A stretch of DNA of 64,000 bases. Source: Ornithoclostridium sp944380285 (GTDB taxonomy: Bacteria > Bacillota > Clostridia > Christensenellales > UBA3700). The notes beneath the pieces are model-generated. The model did not search any database, had not been told where the DNA came from, and saw nothing but the letters and a program-made list of their open reading frames with translations. The translations under genes and the position numbers were made by a program. Shown piece by piece: positions 9,599 through 17,068 of this stretch. Positions within the stretch are counted from its first letter, which is position 1; every line of letters begins with the position of its first letter. Location of the stretch: positions 1,488,001-1,552,000 of the forward strand of contig OZ006985.1 in the NCBI GenBank assembly GCA_963931165.1, given 5' to 3'.

Positions 9599-10252
9599 CT
9601 CTTTTATCGTGGAAAAATCGATACTTCCCGCATTTTGGATGATAAATTCGGGCACATCGCCCACGATCACGTTCTCCGAGAGCAACAAAGAGGAACTGCA
9701 CTCCACATTGCTGCTCTCCAGCGGCAGTATCACCTGCGCATAAGCGGTGATGTCGATGTAGAGACTGTGAAGCACTTGATTGATCCCGACGCTTTCAAAC
9801 TCGGTACGGAAACTGCACTCGGCAAGCCCCACCGTCATTATTTCCAAATTGACGTCGAGACCGTGTTCGCCAAGCAAAACTATGCCGGAAAACGCGCCGA
9901 GCGGCACATTTACGCCGTCAAACAACAGCGAGGTCATCTCGTTTTGTATGATTGTGCTGATGTTGCTCATCACCTTGTTGACAAAGAGCATGTTCACCGA
10001 CAGCATTTCCACATTTCCTGCGTCATCGCGTACGATCGTGACAAAATTTTGATAGTTTGCCGCGTCCATATCCTCGGTCGCGACCTCGTATGCAGTGTTG
10101 AGAGCCTCCACGGTCTTGCTCCAAACGGTGTTATAGGCGGTATCGGTCACGAGCGGCACGACGTTGCCGCGAAAATAGAACAATCCACCTATCACGACCG
10201 TCAAGACAACGATCACGACAATGCATATCTTCGCCTTTTTGCGCGCCCTCAT
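9590..10252 (-). CDS. yunB: Sporulation protein YunB
   Basis: YunB-family sporulation protein, 220 residues. In Bacillus subtilis yunB belongs to the SigE mother-cell regulon and its product is needed for efficient sporulation; its biochemical role is unknown. An N-terminal basic patch and one membrane anchor (residues about 8-27) are followed by an extracytoplasmic domain with the family signature SFRTEFESVGINQVLHSLYI around residue 150. The first in-frame ATG is used. There is no clear Shine-Dalgarno sequence, and AT-rich -10-like sequence lies directly before the ATG. The next gene upstream, spoVAE, is 278 bases away, so yunB is probably its own transcription unit. Confidence 0.85.
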   Translation of the reverse strand: MRARKKAKICIVVIVVLTVVIGGLFYFRGNVVPLVTDTAYNTVWSKTVEALNTAYEVATEDMDAANYQNFVTIVRDDAGNVEMLSVNMLFVNKVMSNISTIIQNEMTSLLFDGVNVPLGAFSGIVLLGEHGLDVNLEIMTVGLAECSFRTEFESVGINQVLHSLYIDITAYAQVILPLESSNVECSSSLLLSENVIVGDVPEFIIQNAGSIDFSTIKELP

Positions 10253-10454
10253 ATCTATAATGATATTCTCACGCGTCCGAAATGTTTACCAATGCCGCTC
10301 AAAGCAAGTCTCATCCCCCGCCTCATAGACATAGACTCTCGTCGCAAACAGCAACTTTGCGAGCCGAAACCTCGCGCTCGATGTCATAAATAATACATCC
10401 GACGAATAAGATTTAGTGATAATTTATTCTAAATTAGCCCAATTATTATAATAA

Positions 10455-10495
10455 TTTGACGAATTTAACGGACAAAACAGCCGATATTCGTCAAA
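10455..10495. promoter_or_regulatory. Inverted repeat with two 0A-box-like heptamers
   Basis: TTTGACGAAT (10455-10464) is repeated in perfect inverted orientation at 10486-10495 with 21 bases between. Each arm contains TGACGAA, a match to the Spo0A box consensus TGNCGAA. It lies in the 278-base gap between spoVAE and yunB. It could be a regulator site or a simple hairpin; no T-run follows, so it is not a convincing terminator. Confidence 0.35.
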
Positions 10496-10530
10496 TGAGT
10501 ATCAATAAGCTCATCGCACTATGCTCCGCT

Positions 10531-10905
10531 CTAGGCAGTCTTAGACTTTGATCTGAACAGCAGCGCAAACACAAATCCGAACACTATCGCCGCGGTCAAT
10601 CCTCCGGCGACGGCGCGCATACCGTATGTGCACGCCTCGAACAACCCCAGCTTCGCCCCTTCTATCGCCCCGGCAGCAAGGGACTTACCGAATCCGATAA
10701 TCGGGATCGTCACGCCCGCCAAAGCAAACTCCTCGATATACTCAAACGCGCCGATCGCTTCGAGAACTACGCCCGTCAGCAAAAACGTGACCAATATACG
10801 CGCCGATGTCATCTTAGTCTTGTTGATCAGCAATTGTCCGATCAGACAGACGATCCCTCCGCAAAGAAACACCCTTCCGTATCTGCTCAATATCTCCAAA
10901 AACAT
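10531..10905 (-). CDS. spoVAE: Stage V sporulation protein AE (SpoVAEb type)
   Basis: Integral membrane subunit of the SpoVA channel that imports dipicolinic acid into the forespore and releases it at germination. The 124 residues form about four membrane spans with the family motif IIGFGKSLAAGAIEGA near residue 70. The size matches the short SpoVAE form that follows SpoVAD in clostridia. It starts four bases after the spoVAD stop, with a weak GGTGAGTG-type ribosome-binding site. SpoVAC and SpoVAE are homologous: compare CVGGVICMIGQ in SpoVAC with CGGIVCLIGQ here. Confidence 0.92.
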   Translation of the reverse strand: MFLEILSRYGRVFLCGGIVCLIGQLLINKTKMTSARILVTFLLTGVVLEAIGAFEYIEEFALAGVTIPIIGFGKSLAAGAIEGAKLGLFEACTYGMRAVAGGLTAAIVFGFVFALLFRSKSKTA

Positions 10906-10909
10906 ACAC

Positions 10910-11917
10910 TCACCTGCATTCTATCGCCACGGCATATGCAATGCCGGGAATACTCTCGCCTTGCAGCGACGAATCTTTTGACAAAAGCGCGCCCGTCGGG
11001 ACAAGCAATAGCCTGTCTATCTGCCCCGCAACGAGCAATTTGTGCAAATATGCGCAATACACCAAGCTGCTGCACCCCGCACCCGAACCGCCCAAGCCGC
11101 ATTTTTGCCCGGGAGCAAAGATCATACAGCCGCAATCGTTAAGATTTTTGCTCTCATCGACGCCTTCTCTTTTCATCAATTGCGCAAGCAATTCTCTGCC
11201 GAGCCTGCCGAGATCTCCCGTCACGATAAGGTCATAATAATCCGCTTTTCTGCCCGTCTCGCGCAAATGTGCCGAAATTGTATCAAACGCCGCCGGCGCC
11301 ATCGCCGCACCCATATTGTTTGCGTCCGTACAGCCGAGATCTATGACTCGACCAAATGTATAGACTGTGACCTCGGGACAGCGCCATAAAGGCGCTTTTC
11401 CGGTCAACAGCACTGCGCCCGCGCCGGTAACAGTTCTTTGAGAAGTCGGCGTCGGCTGAGTGCCGAGCTCGAGCGGAAAGCGATATTGCCGCTCTGCCGT
11501 CGCAAAATGTGAACTCGTACAACATATCGCGCTGCCAATTCCTTCACCTATCGCCATGGACGAATGCGCGATTGCCTGCCCGAAAGTCGCGCAAGCGCAA
11601 TACAGCCCCGAAAACGGAATATCAAAACTTCGCGCCGAAAACGCGCTGGGAACGATCTGATTGACAAGGTCGCCGCCAAGCATCAAATCGACGTCGCACT
11701 CGGACAATTCCGCCTTTTCCAACAGCGATCTTATCGCCTCTTCGCGCATTCTCGTCTCGGCTTTTTCGTGCGAATCACAGCCCCATTCTCCGCAATCGAG
11801 GACTTGATCGATATATCCTCTCAAATTACCGCAAGCCTCGTCACTGCCGGCAATGTCGGCGACTTGCGAAATATAGACGCGCTTTTCGGGTGCATATGTC
11901 TGCCTGCCAAGCTTCAT
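10910..11917 (-). CDS. spoVAD: Stage V sporulation protein AD
   Basis: Soluble thiolase-fold protein that binds dipicolinic acid and works with SpoVAC and SpoVAE in filling the spore core with Ca-DPA. 335 residues, starting MKLGRQTYAPEKRVYI, with the family motif SGLYCACATFGQAIAHSS and a C-terminal CGLGGSGAGCSSLVY stretch. The ATG at 11917 overlaps the spoVAC stop as ATGA and gives the standard N-terminus; a longer reading into spoVAC adds 17 unrelated residues. Expected to be expressed in the forespore with its neighbours. Confidence 0.96.
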   Translation of the reverse strand: MKLGRQTYAPEKRVYISQVADIAGSDEACGNLRGYIDQVLDCGEWGCDSHEKAETRMREEAIRSLLEKAELSECDVDLMLGGDLVNQIVPSAFSARSFDIPFSGLYCACATFGQAIAHSSMAIGEGIGSAICCTSSHFATAERQYRFPLELGTQPTPTSQRTVTGAGAVLLTGKAPLWRCPEVTVYTFGRVIDLGCTDANNMGAAMAPAAFDTISAHLRETGRKADYYDLIVTGDLGRLGRELLAQLMKREGVDESKNLNDCGCMIFAPGQKCGLGGSGAGCSSLVYCAYLHKLLVAGQIDRLLLVPTGALLSKDSSLQGESIPGIAYAVAIECR

Positions 11918-12360
11918 GCGACTGCCCCCGCAATGTAATATATCACGCCGACCGCCACGCTTGAGCATACGCCCGAGACAATGATTGGACCGGCAACGCC
12001 GAACATCCGCGCCATCATACCGAATATGATCCCTTCGCTGTGAAATTCCATCGCGGGCGAAACTATCGAGTTGGCAAAACCGGTGATCGGCACTATCGAA
12101 CCGGCGCCGGCATAGTAGCCTATTTTGTCGTACACGCCGAGCCCCGTCAAGAGCGCGCCCAAAAAGATCATGGTCATCCCCACAAGCGCCGAGATAGACT
12201 TTTCGTCAAGAGGCACAAATTCGGCGTATATATCCGAAAATACCTGACCTATCATACATATCACGCCGCCGACGCAAAACGCCGCAAACAACGTCTTTGC
12301 CTCGTTCGTCTTTGGGGACGCCTGTTTGACCAGGGCGGCATATTCTTTTTCGCCGATCAA
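11914..12360 (-). CDS. spoVAC: Stage V sporulation protein AC (TTG start)
   Basis: Membrane subunit of the SpoVA channel; the B. subtilis homologue behaves as a mechanosensitive channel involved in DPA release. 148 residues with about four membrane spans and the motif VPITGFANSIVSPAMEF. The only acceptable start is the TTG at 12360: an in-frame TGA occurs four codons earlier, and GAGGAG lies five bases before the TTG. The length then equals the B. subtilis protein. The TTG overlaps the stop of a 30-codon reading frame (TTGA), suggesting translational coupling. Confidence 0.93.
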   Translation of the reverse strand: MIGEKEYAALVKQASPKTNEAKTLFAAFCVGGVICMIGQVFSDIYAEFVPLDEKSISALVGMTMIFLGALLTGLGVYDKIGYYAGAGSIVPITGFANSIVSPAMEFHSEGIIFGMMARMFGVAGPIIVSGVCSSVAVGVIYYIAGAVA

Positions 12361-12449
12361 TTCTTCTCCTCAGAGCGCACGGTATCGCCGAATACAAGCT
12401 CTTTGTCCTCGCGATTGCGCCTCACGATCAAATCTTCATGCTTTGCCAT
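12357..12449 (-). CDS. Small ORF (30 residues) coupled to spoVAC
   Basis: Reads MAKHEDLIVRRNREDKELVF, then ten more residues ending in SEEKN. It is hydrophilic and strongly charged, without membrane segment. Its TGA overlaps the TTG start of spoVAC, and the spoVAC Shine-Dalgarno sequence lies inside its last codons, an arrangement typical of translational coupling. There is no ribosome-binding site of its own. A SigF/SigG-like -10 box (CATAATA) ends five bases before the ATG. I recognise no family. It may be a real leader peptide, or only the transcript start region of the spoVA operon. Confidence 0.45.
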   Translation of the reverse strand: MAKHEDLIVRRNREDKELVFGDTVRSEEKN

Positions 12450-12454
12450 ATCGC

Positions 12455-12461
12455 TATTATG
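12455..12461 (-). promoter_or_regulatory. Candidate forespore (SigF/SigG) -10 box of the spoVA operon
   Basis: CATAATA on the minus strand matches the SigG -10 consensus (CATNNTA). The expected -35 (GNATR) is not clear at 17-18 bases. It lies downstream of a possible sigF terminator and before spoVAC, which fits a separate forespore-controlled spoVA transcript. Confidence 0.35.
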
Positions 12462-12472
12462 GGCAATGCGCT

Positions 12473-12502
12473 AAAAATTAGCCCGCCCCGTCAAAGGCGG
12501 AC
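12473..12502 (-). terminator. Weak terminator after sigF
   Basis: On the minus strand a stem GTCCGCC/GGCGGGC (one mismatch) with an eight-base loop is followed by TAATTTTTAG. It would separate the spoIIA operon from spoVA. Confidence 0.4.
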
Positions 12503-12521
12503 TTTGCGAAAAATGTTGCAG

Positions 12522-13247
12522 TCAAGCTTCGTTTTGGAACGCTTTTCTCAAAATTCCTATCACTTTGCTTTCGATGCGCGATACCTGAACTTGCGAAACT
12601 CCGAGAATTTTTGCGATCTCGCTCTGCGTCTTATCTCGATAATATCGCAAAATCAACACTTTTTTCTCTCGTTCGGGCAGTGTTGAAATCACTTCTTTCA
12701 GCAAAATTTTGTCGTCTATGTTGTCTCCGTTTTCATCCGAAGGCAACTTGTCGATCACGCTTTGATTGTTTTCGTCGTCGAATTTCTCGTAGAGCGACAC
12801 CGGATATTTGCTGCTGTCGAGAGCAAAGACGACCTCTTGCGGAGTGATCCCGAACTTGCCCGCCAACATCTCGGCGCTCGGCGCCTCGCCGCATGCGAGA
12901 CGGTGCGATTCGATCTCCTTTTTGAGCGACATCGACAGTGTTTTGAGCGCACGGCTGACCTTGATAGCGCCGTCGTCACGAATAAATCTCTTGATCTCGC
13001 CCGCGATCATCGGCACCGCATATGTCGAAAATCTCACGTTGTAGTTGGTATCAAAGTTGTTGATCGCCTTGACAAGCCCCATACTGCCGAGCTGTATCAA
13101 GTCCTCATACTCCGTCGCGTTGCCTCGATAGCGCGCGACAATCGATTTGATCAACGGCATATTGTGCACGATCAATTGCTCTTTTGCGTACTCGTCGCCG
13201 CGCTGAGCCGCCTTGATATATTCGAGAGTGGTCTCTCCGTCAAGCAT
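12522..13247 (-). CDS. sigF: RNA polymerase sporulation sigma factor SigF
   Basis: First compartment-specific sporulation sigma factor, active in the forespore after release from SpoIIAB. 241 residues. Region 2 contains YEDLIQLGSMGLVKAINNFD and RFSTYAVPMIAGEIKRFIRDDG; region 4 ends with the helix-turn-helix KTQSEIAKILGVSQVQVSRIE. Of the two sporulation sigma genes in the window this one follows spoIIAB, with an eight-base overlap, which fixes it as SigF rather than SigG. The ATG at 13247 is preceded by GAGGGTAAAG. Confidence 0.96.
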   Translation of the reverse strand: MLDGETTLEYIKAAQRGDEYAKEQLIVHNMPLIKSIVARYRGNATEYEDLIQLGSMGLVKAINNFDTNYNVRFSTYAVPMIAGEIKRFIRDDGAIKVSRALKTLSMSLKKEIESHRLACGEAPSAEMLAGKFGITPQEVVFALDSSKYPVSLYEKFDDENNQSVIDKLPSDENGDNIDDKILLKEVISTLPEREKKVLILRYYRDKTQSEIAKILGVSQVQVSRIESKVIGILRKAFQNEA

Positions 13248-13680
13248 CTTTACCCTCGGAAATCTTTTTGGTCATCACGACACTCGTGCCCTTGCCGACA
13301 GCGGAAGTCACCTGCATATCGTCCATAAACGTACCCATCAACGTAAAGCCCATTCCGCTCCGCTCCTGCTCGGGCTTGGTCGTGAAGAAAGGCTGGATCG
13401 CCTTCTCGACGTCCGCGATCCCGCAGCCGTCGTCCTTGACGATTATCTCCAATTTACCGTCCTCCAAACTCACGCGCACTTCGACAAATTTGCTCTTGTC
13501 GCCGTCATATCCGTGGATCACACTGTTGGTGAATGCCTCGGACACTACGGTTTTTATGTCTTCAAGCTCGTCTATCGACGGCTCGAGCGGCAAACAAAAC
13601 GCCGCCACACTGCTGCGAACAAACGCGTCGTTTGCAATATCCGCGCTGATCGTCATCTTCAATTCGTTTTTCATACTCAC
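13240..13680 (-). CDS. spoIIAB: Anti-sigma F factor / SpoIIAA kinase
   Basis: GHKL-fold serine kinase that holds SigF inactive and phosphorylates the anti-anti-sigma factor SpoIIAA; ADP/ATP state and SpoIIAA decide which partner it binds. 146 residues with the N box EAFTNSVIHGY, the G1 box DDGCGIAD and the G2 box GMGFTLMGTFMDD. It lies three bases after spoIIAA and overlaps sigF, the invariant spoIIA operon order. Ribosome-binding site GAGAGGTGAG. Confidence 0.97.
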   Translation of the reverse strand: MSMKNELKMTISADIANDAFVRSSVAAFCLPLEPSIDELEDIKTVVSEAFTNSVIHGYDGDKSKFVEVRVSLEDGKLEIIVKDDGCGIADVEKAIQPFFTTKPEQERSGMGFTLMGTFMDDMQVTSAVGKGTSVVMTKKISEGKDA

Positions 13681-13683
13681 CTC

Positions 13684-13992
13684 TCAACTCGTCTTTTTTA
13701 TGATCGAATATATGCCCGCCATCTGCAATATCTTGTCCACTTGTCGATTGGGCGAATAGATCTTAGGCTCAATGCCGAGCGCTTTAAGCTTTTTGTATCT
13801 GCCCAGAAGCATGCCTATGCCGGTACTGTCCATAAACGACAACTTTGAAAAGTCAAAGACAAATACACGTTGTCTGCACATATCGATCGCCATATCGACC
13901 GCCTGTCTCACCTGAGCGGCGGTATGCTCATCCAGCTCACCGTCAAGCCTGACAACGGTCGCGTCGGCATATTCCGCAAATTTGATCTGCAT
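13684..13992 (-). CDS. spoIIAA: Anti-sigma F factor antagonist
   Basis: STAS-domain anti-anti-sigma factor that frees SigF by binding SpoIIAB when dephosphorylated by SpoIIE. 102 residues. The conserved phospho-acceptor is Ser56 in the motif SFMDSTGIGMLLGRY. First gene of spoIIA; its ATG follows GGAGGATTGAT. A SigH/Spo0A-controlled promoter would be expected upstream, but I could not place a convincing SigH consensus in the AT-rich sequence there. Confidence 0.97.
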   Translation of the reverse strand: MQIKFAEYADATVVRLDGELDEHTAAQVRQAVDMAIDMCRQRVFVFDFSKLSFMDSTGIGMLLGRYKKLKALGIEPKIYSPNRQVDKILQMAGIYSIIKKTS

Positions 13993-15157
13993 ATCAATCC
14001 TCCGTTTCCCCCGAAGGGCAAGTAACAGTATATCGCCTCAAACAACTCGAAAAATCAAACAAATGTATATATCCGCGCGAATATTGACAAATCTACGTTT
14101 GAAAAATCGATAGAAGAGCCACTCTATCTCGCGCTCATTGTCAAAATACCTATCCCTGTTGATGTTTTGGGTTATAATCTACTTTTGATTATTTATAGAC
14201 AGATTGTATTATTATTTACACATTGTACGATACTTCAATTTATTATATAAATAATGATAGTATAATAACAATTTAGATAATAAATTATAATATATCACAT
14301 CGATATGTCGCAAAATCGAATTAACTTTGCTATGCGTCTCTTCAAAAATAGTTTCACGATTCATTACTTAAATATTTTCACTCCATTTTGACGATTTCCT
14401 CAACAATATGCAATTTGAACACCGTAATATGATTTGTAAAAATAATGTTTCACGCGGCGATTTTTGGATTCTTCTACATATGAGTATTATTTTGCGGGCG
14501 ATCTTAGAATCCCCATTAAAAATTATATTGCTAAAAACTCGATTTTTTATCTAAATATTACCGCTTTCGGACAAGCGATATGCTCTCTTCGGCTAATTTA
14601 TTAAAATTCTCAGGCGCTGCGACTAATGATACGACATAGTCTTGCCGATCAACTATATCGAATGACGCTCGCCAATACATCATGCGTATAAGTTCGTCTG
14701 TGTTTCGTTATGCTACTTCTGCATTATGAATCGATCGAGCTGTGTTCGCTACATTGTCCCATAATATAGAGAGTGTTTTCGTGTTTGATATTCCGATTTT
14801 CTTGATCGTTCAAGCACTTACATCCCTTTGATATTTTATATATATTTTTATCGACGTGATGATCTTGCTCATCAATACATATATTGCAAGCGTTCAAACA
14901 TTGCTATTTTTTGAATATTTTTATCTTCATATGTTGACTTTTTATACGATTTGTCGCGTTTGCTTGATTGGTTTTTGAAAAGTAAAATGTACGAGTTTGA
15001 GCCGTTGCGCCGATATAACTTGGCTCCGATGGCGTATACTTGACATAAAACATCAATTTTGAATCGACGATGAACGATGTTGCCCACTATTTGTCCAAAT
15101 GAGTTCCAAATCGGCTGCCGCGATAGTGTTATTTATGCGGTTTTTCGCATAAAACTT
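13993..15157. other. AT-rich island without an intact gene
   Basis: About 1.16 kb between spoIIAA and the terminator downstream of the gene at 15211. Base composition changes abruptly to AT-rich, with runs such as TTTATTATATAAATAATGATAG near 14240. The longest open frames are under about 85 codons and lack ribosome-binding sites. The left end must hold the spoIIA promoter. A possible decayed gene at 14558-14872 is listed separately. I see no tRNA or recognised RNA. Confidence 0.6.
14558..14872 (-). pseudogene. Possible decayed protein-coding remnant with two in-frame stops
   Basis: One minus-strand frame of 105 codons starting MSKIITSIKI is interrupted by TGA at codon 21 (14810-14812) and TAA at codon 55 (14708-14710). 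The segments between the stops look protein-like: TIKKIGISNTKTLSILWDN..., then RNTDELIRMMYWRASFDIVD... continuing to LVRKR and a final stop. I recognise no family. In AT-rich DNA open stretches of 33-49 codons can arise by chance, so this is only a candidate. Confidence 0.22.
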
Positions 15158-15160
15158 GAC

Positions 15161-15194
15161 AAAAAAACGTCTCCGCAATCACTTGCGGAGACGT
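15161..15194 (-). terminator. Strong Rho-independent terminator after the nrdR operon
   Basis: Perfect 12-bp stem ACGTCTCCGCAA/TTGCGGAGACGT with a four-base loop. On the minus strand it is followed by TTTTTTTGTC. It lies 17 bases after the stop of the gene at 15211. Confidence 0.9.
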
Positions 15195-15210
15195 ATATTT
15201 AATCACGAGA

Positions 15211-15570
15211 TCATACGATTTCGCTTACCGTATCGTCCTCTTCCGGCATTTTGAGGCTCTCTTCGGCGAGTTTGCGCGAGAACGCTTCACGCGCATGAAT
15301 GCGCAGCCACATCTTTTTGCCCTCCGCCTTGGCGTTGCCTATCCAAATGATGCAGAATGCCTTGCGGCGCCTGTTGAGTTCCTTTTGGTCGGCGCGCAAT
15401 TTGTCAAACATCTCCTTTCTTGCAGCCGCCTTTTGACGTTTTGCCTCGTTGCGAATCTCTTTGACGCCTTTTGCGATATCCTTTTCGGACATGCCGTTTT
15501 CGCGCGATCCCTGCTCGTATGCCGCCGATCGTCGTGACCATTGTCTGAAAATTCTGTAGTCAGTCGCCAT
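15211..15570 (-). CDS. Hypothetical charged protein downstream of nrdR
   Basis: 119 residues starting MATDYRIFRQWSRRSAAYEQ. It is very rich in Lys, Arg and Glu, with a predicted long helical middle (residues about 30-75: KEIRNEAKRQKAAARKEMFD and following) and an acidic C-terminal tail. No membrane segment and no known motif. The ATG at 15570 lies five bases after the nrdR stop with only a weak ribosome-binding site, so it is probably cotranscribed with nrdR. The frame extends upstream through nrdR, but that part is antiparallel-frame sequence of the nrdR gene. Function unknown. Confidence 0.65.
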   Translation of the reverse strand: MATDYRIFRQWSRRSAAYEQGSRENGMSEKDIAKGVKEIRNEAKRQKAAARKEMFDKLRADQKELNRRRKAFCIIWIGNAKAEGKKMWLRIHAREAFSRKLAEESLKMPEEDDTVSEIV

Positions 15571-15575
15571 AAAGA

Positions 15576-16049
15576 TCACTTTTTGTCGTTGCCGTGCTTG
15601 TGCTTGACGATCTCGTTGATCTCGCTGAGCCAGCTGTTGATGTCCTTGAACTGCCTGTGAACGGCGGCGAAACGAACGTATGCGACGTCGTCGATATCCT
15701 TCAAGCCCTCCATGACGAGGTCGCCAATCAATGTCGACGTGACCTCTTGTTCCAACCTGTTGGCAAGCTGCTTTTCGATGTCGGAGACCAATTTGTCGAT
15801 CTGCTGCATGGAGACGGGACGCTTGTCGCACGCCTTTACGATGCCGTTTTTGAGTTTTTGAGGTGAAAAGATCTGTCGGCAACCCGACTTTTTGATGACC
15901 ATGATGGGCGCGGTCTCGATAGTCTCATAGGTCGTGAACCGCTTGCCGCAATTCATGCATTCGCGTCTGCGCCTGATCGAGGTGCCGTCCTCATTGACCC
16001 TGCTGTCGATGACTTTGCTGTCCATACAGCCGCAATAGATACACTTCAT
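15576..16049 (-). CDS. nrdR: Transcriptional repressor NrdR
   Basis: Zinc-ribbon and ATP-cone repressor of ribonucleotide reductase genes, sensing ATP/dATP. 157 residues. The N-terminal zinc ribbon uses Cys3, Cys6 and the pair CMNCGKRF near residue 31. The ATP-cone begins at about residue 48 (PIMVIKKSGCRQIFSPQKLKNGI). The start ATG follows AGGAGGAACT. It lies downstream of sigG but is separated from it by two hairpins. Confidence 0.96.
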   Translation of the reverse strand: MKCIYCGCMDSKVIDSRVNEDGTSIRRRRECMNCGKRFTTYETIETAPIMVIKKSGCRQIFSPQKLKNGIVKACDKRPVSMQQIDKLVSDIEKQLANRLEQEVTSTLIGDLVMEGLKDIDDVAYVRFAAVHRQFKDINSWLSEINEIVKHKHGNDKK

Positions 16050-16105
16050 AGTTCCTCCTTTGCTTCAATTATACTACATCTTGGACGCGTTTGCAAAGCT
16101 ATATT

Positions 16106-16135
16106 GCAAAAACCGCAAAATATTGCGGTTTTTGC
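16106..16135. terminator. Hairpin with T-rich arm between sigG and nrdR
   Basis: Perfect 13-bp stem GCAAAAACCGCAA/TTGCGGTTTTTGC. It can act on either strand because each arm carries a T-run; probably a second terminator for sigG. Confidence 0.5.
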
Positions 16136-16164
16136 TTCGGAGCGGTCAAGCCGAACGCCGTACA

Positions 16165-16194
16165 CAAAAAAATTGCGGCAAATGCCGCAATTTT
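16165..16194 (-). terminator. Rho-independent terminator of sigG
   Basis: Minus strand: stem AAATTGCGGCA/TGCCGCAATTT followed by TTTTGTGTACG. It directly follows the sigG stop codon. Confidence 0.75.
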
Positions 16195-16961
16195 CAGAAT
16201 TTGTTTTTGATCTTGGCGAGCGCCGACTTTTCCAATCGACTGACCTGCGCTTGCGATATGCCCGTTTCGCGCGAGATCTCGGTCTGCGTCTTGCCGAGGA
16301 AGTATCGCAATTTAATGACGTTTCGCTCTCGGTCGGGCAATTCCCTTATCGCTTCTTTGAGGCAGATGTTGTCGTTCCAATTGTCGGCGGTGTTCTTGTC
16401 GTCGCCTATCCTGTCTTCGAGCGAAAGGCCGTCGTCGCTGTCACCGAACACATTGTCTTGCAGATATACCGGCTCGCTTACCGCGTCAAGCGCGCACACG
16501 ACCTCTTTGAGCGGAATATCGATCTCGGCGGCGATCTCCGTTTCGGTGGGGACCCTGCCCCTCTCTCCCTCAAGTATCTCCTTGGCGTGCAGCGCCTTGT
16601 ACGCGATGTCGCGCATACTTCGACTGACCTTGATGCCCGAAGAATCCTTCAAAAAGCGCTTGATCTCACCTATGATCATCGGCACCGCATAGGTCGAAAA
16701 CGCGACGTTGAAGCGAGTGTCGAAGTTTTCGACCGCCTTCATCAACCCGACCATCCCCACCTGAAAGAGATCGTCGCTGTTGTTGCGGTTGCGAAACCGC
16801 TGAACGAGCGACAGCACGAGCCGCACATTGCCCATCGCCAATCTTTCGCGCGCAGCCTCGTCGCCAGCTTTGCTGAGTTCGAGCAGCCGCCTCGTCTCCT
16901 CGCGCCCGAGCTTTGGCAAAGAACCCGTGTCCACTCCGCATATCGTCACTTTGTGGTTCAT
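16194..16961 (-). CDS. sigG: RNA polymerase sporulation sigma factor SigG
   Basis: Late forespore sigma factor, controlling spore-core proteins and germination genes such as spoVA. 255 residues beginning MNHKVTICGVDTG, the diagnostic N-terminus of SigG (VEICGVDTSKLP in B. subtilis). Region 2 reads DDLFQVGMVGLMKAVENFDT and AFSTYAVPMIIGEIKRFLKD; region 4 ends ISQAQVSRLEKSALAKIK. The ATG at 16961 is preferred because GGAGG lies seven bases upstream; a GTG two codons earlier is inside that ribosome-binding site. No spoIIGA or sigE gene is adjacent. Confidence 0.97.
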   Translation of the reverse strand: MNHKVTICGVDTGSLPKLGREETRRLLELSKAGDEAARERLAMGNVRLVLSLVQRFRNRNNSDDLFQVGMVGLMKAVENFDTRFNVAFSTYAVPMIIGEIKRFLKDSSGIKVSRSMRDIAYKALHAKEILEGERGRVPTETEIAAEIDIPLKEVVCALDAVSEPVYLQDNVFGDSDDGLSLEDRIGDDKNTADNWNDNICLKEAIRELPDRERNVIKLRYFLGKTQTEISRETGISQAQVSRLEKSALAKIKNKF

Positions 16962-17022
16962 AAGCACCTCCTATGTAACGAGCGGACTTACCGATATTGT
17001 GGACTTAAATCAAAAATATATA

Positions 17023-17048
17023 CAAAAAGCGGACCCTTTCGGATCCGC
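17023..17048 (-). terminator. Terminator of the biotin-dependent decarboxylase operon
   Basis: Minus-strand stem GCGGATCC/GGGTCCGC with a GAAA loop, then TTTTTG. It lies 20 bases after the oadA stop. Confidence 0.75.
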
Positions 17049-17068
17049 CTTTGCATTTTGATATTGCG

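Noticed and set aside
14872..15087. 71-codon minus-strand frame in the AT-rich island
   Set aside because: GTG start without ribosome-binding site, no family resemblance; open frames of this size are expected in such sequence. Kept only as part of the island.
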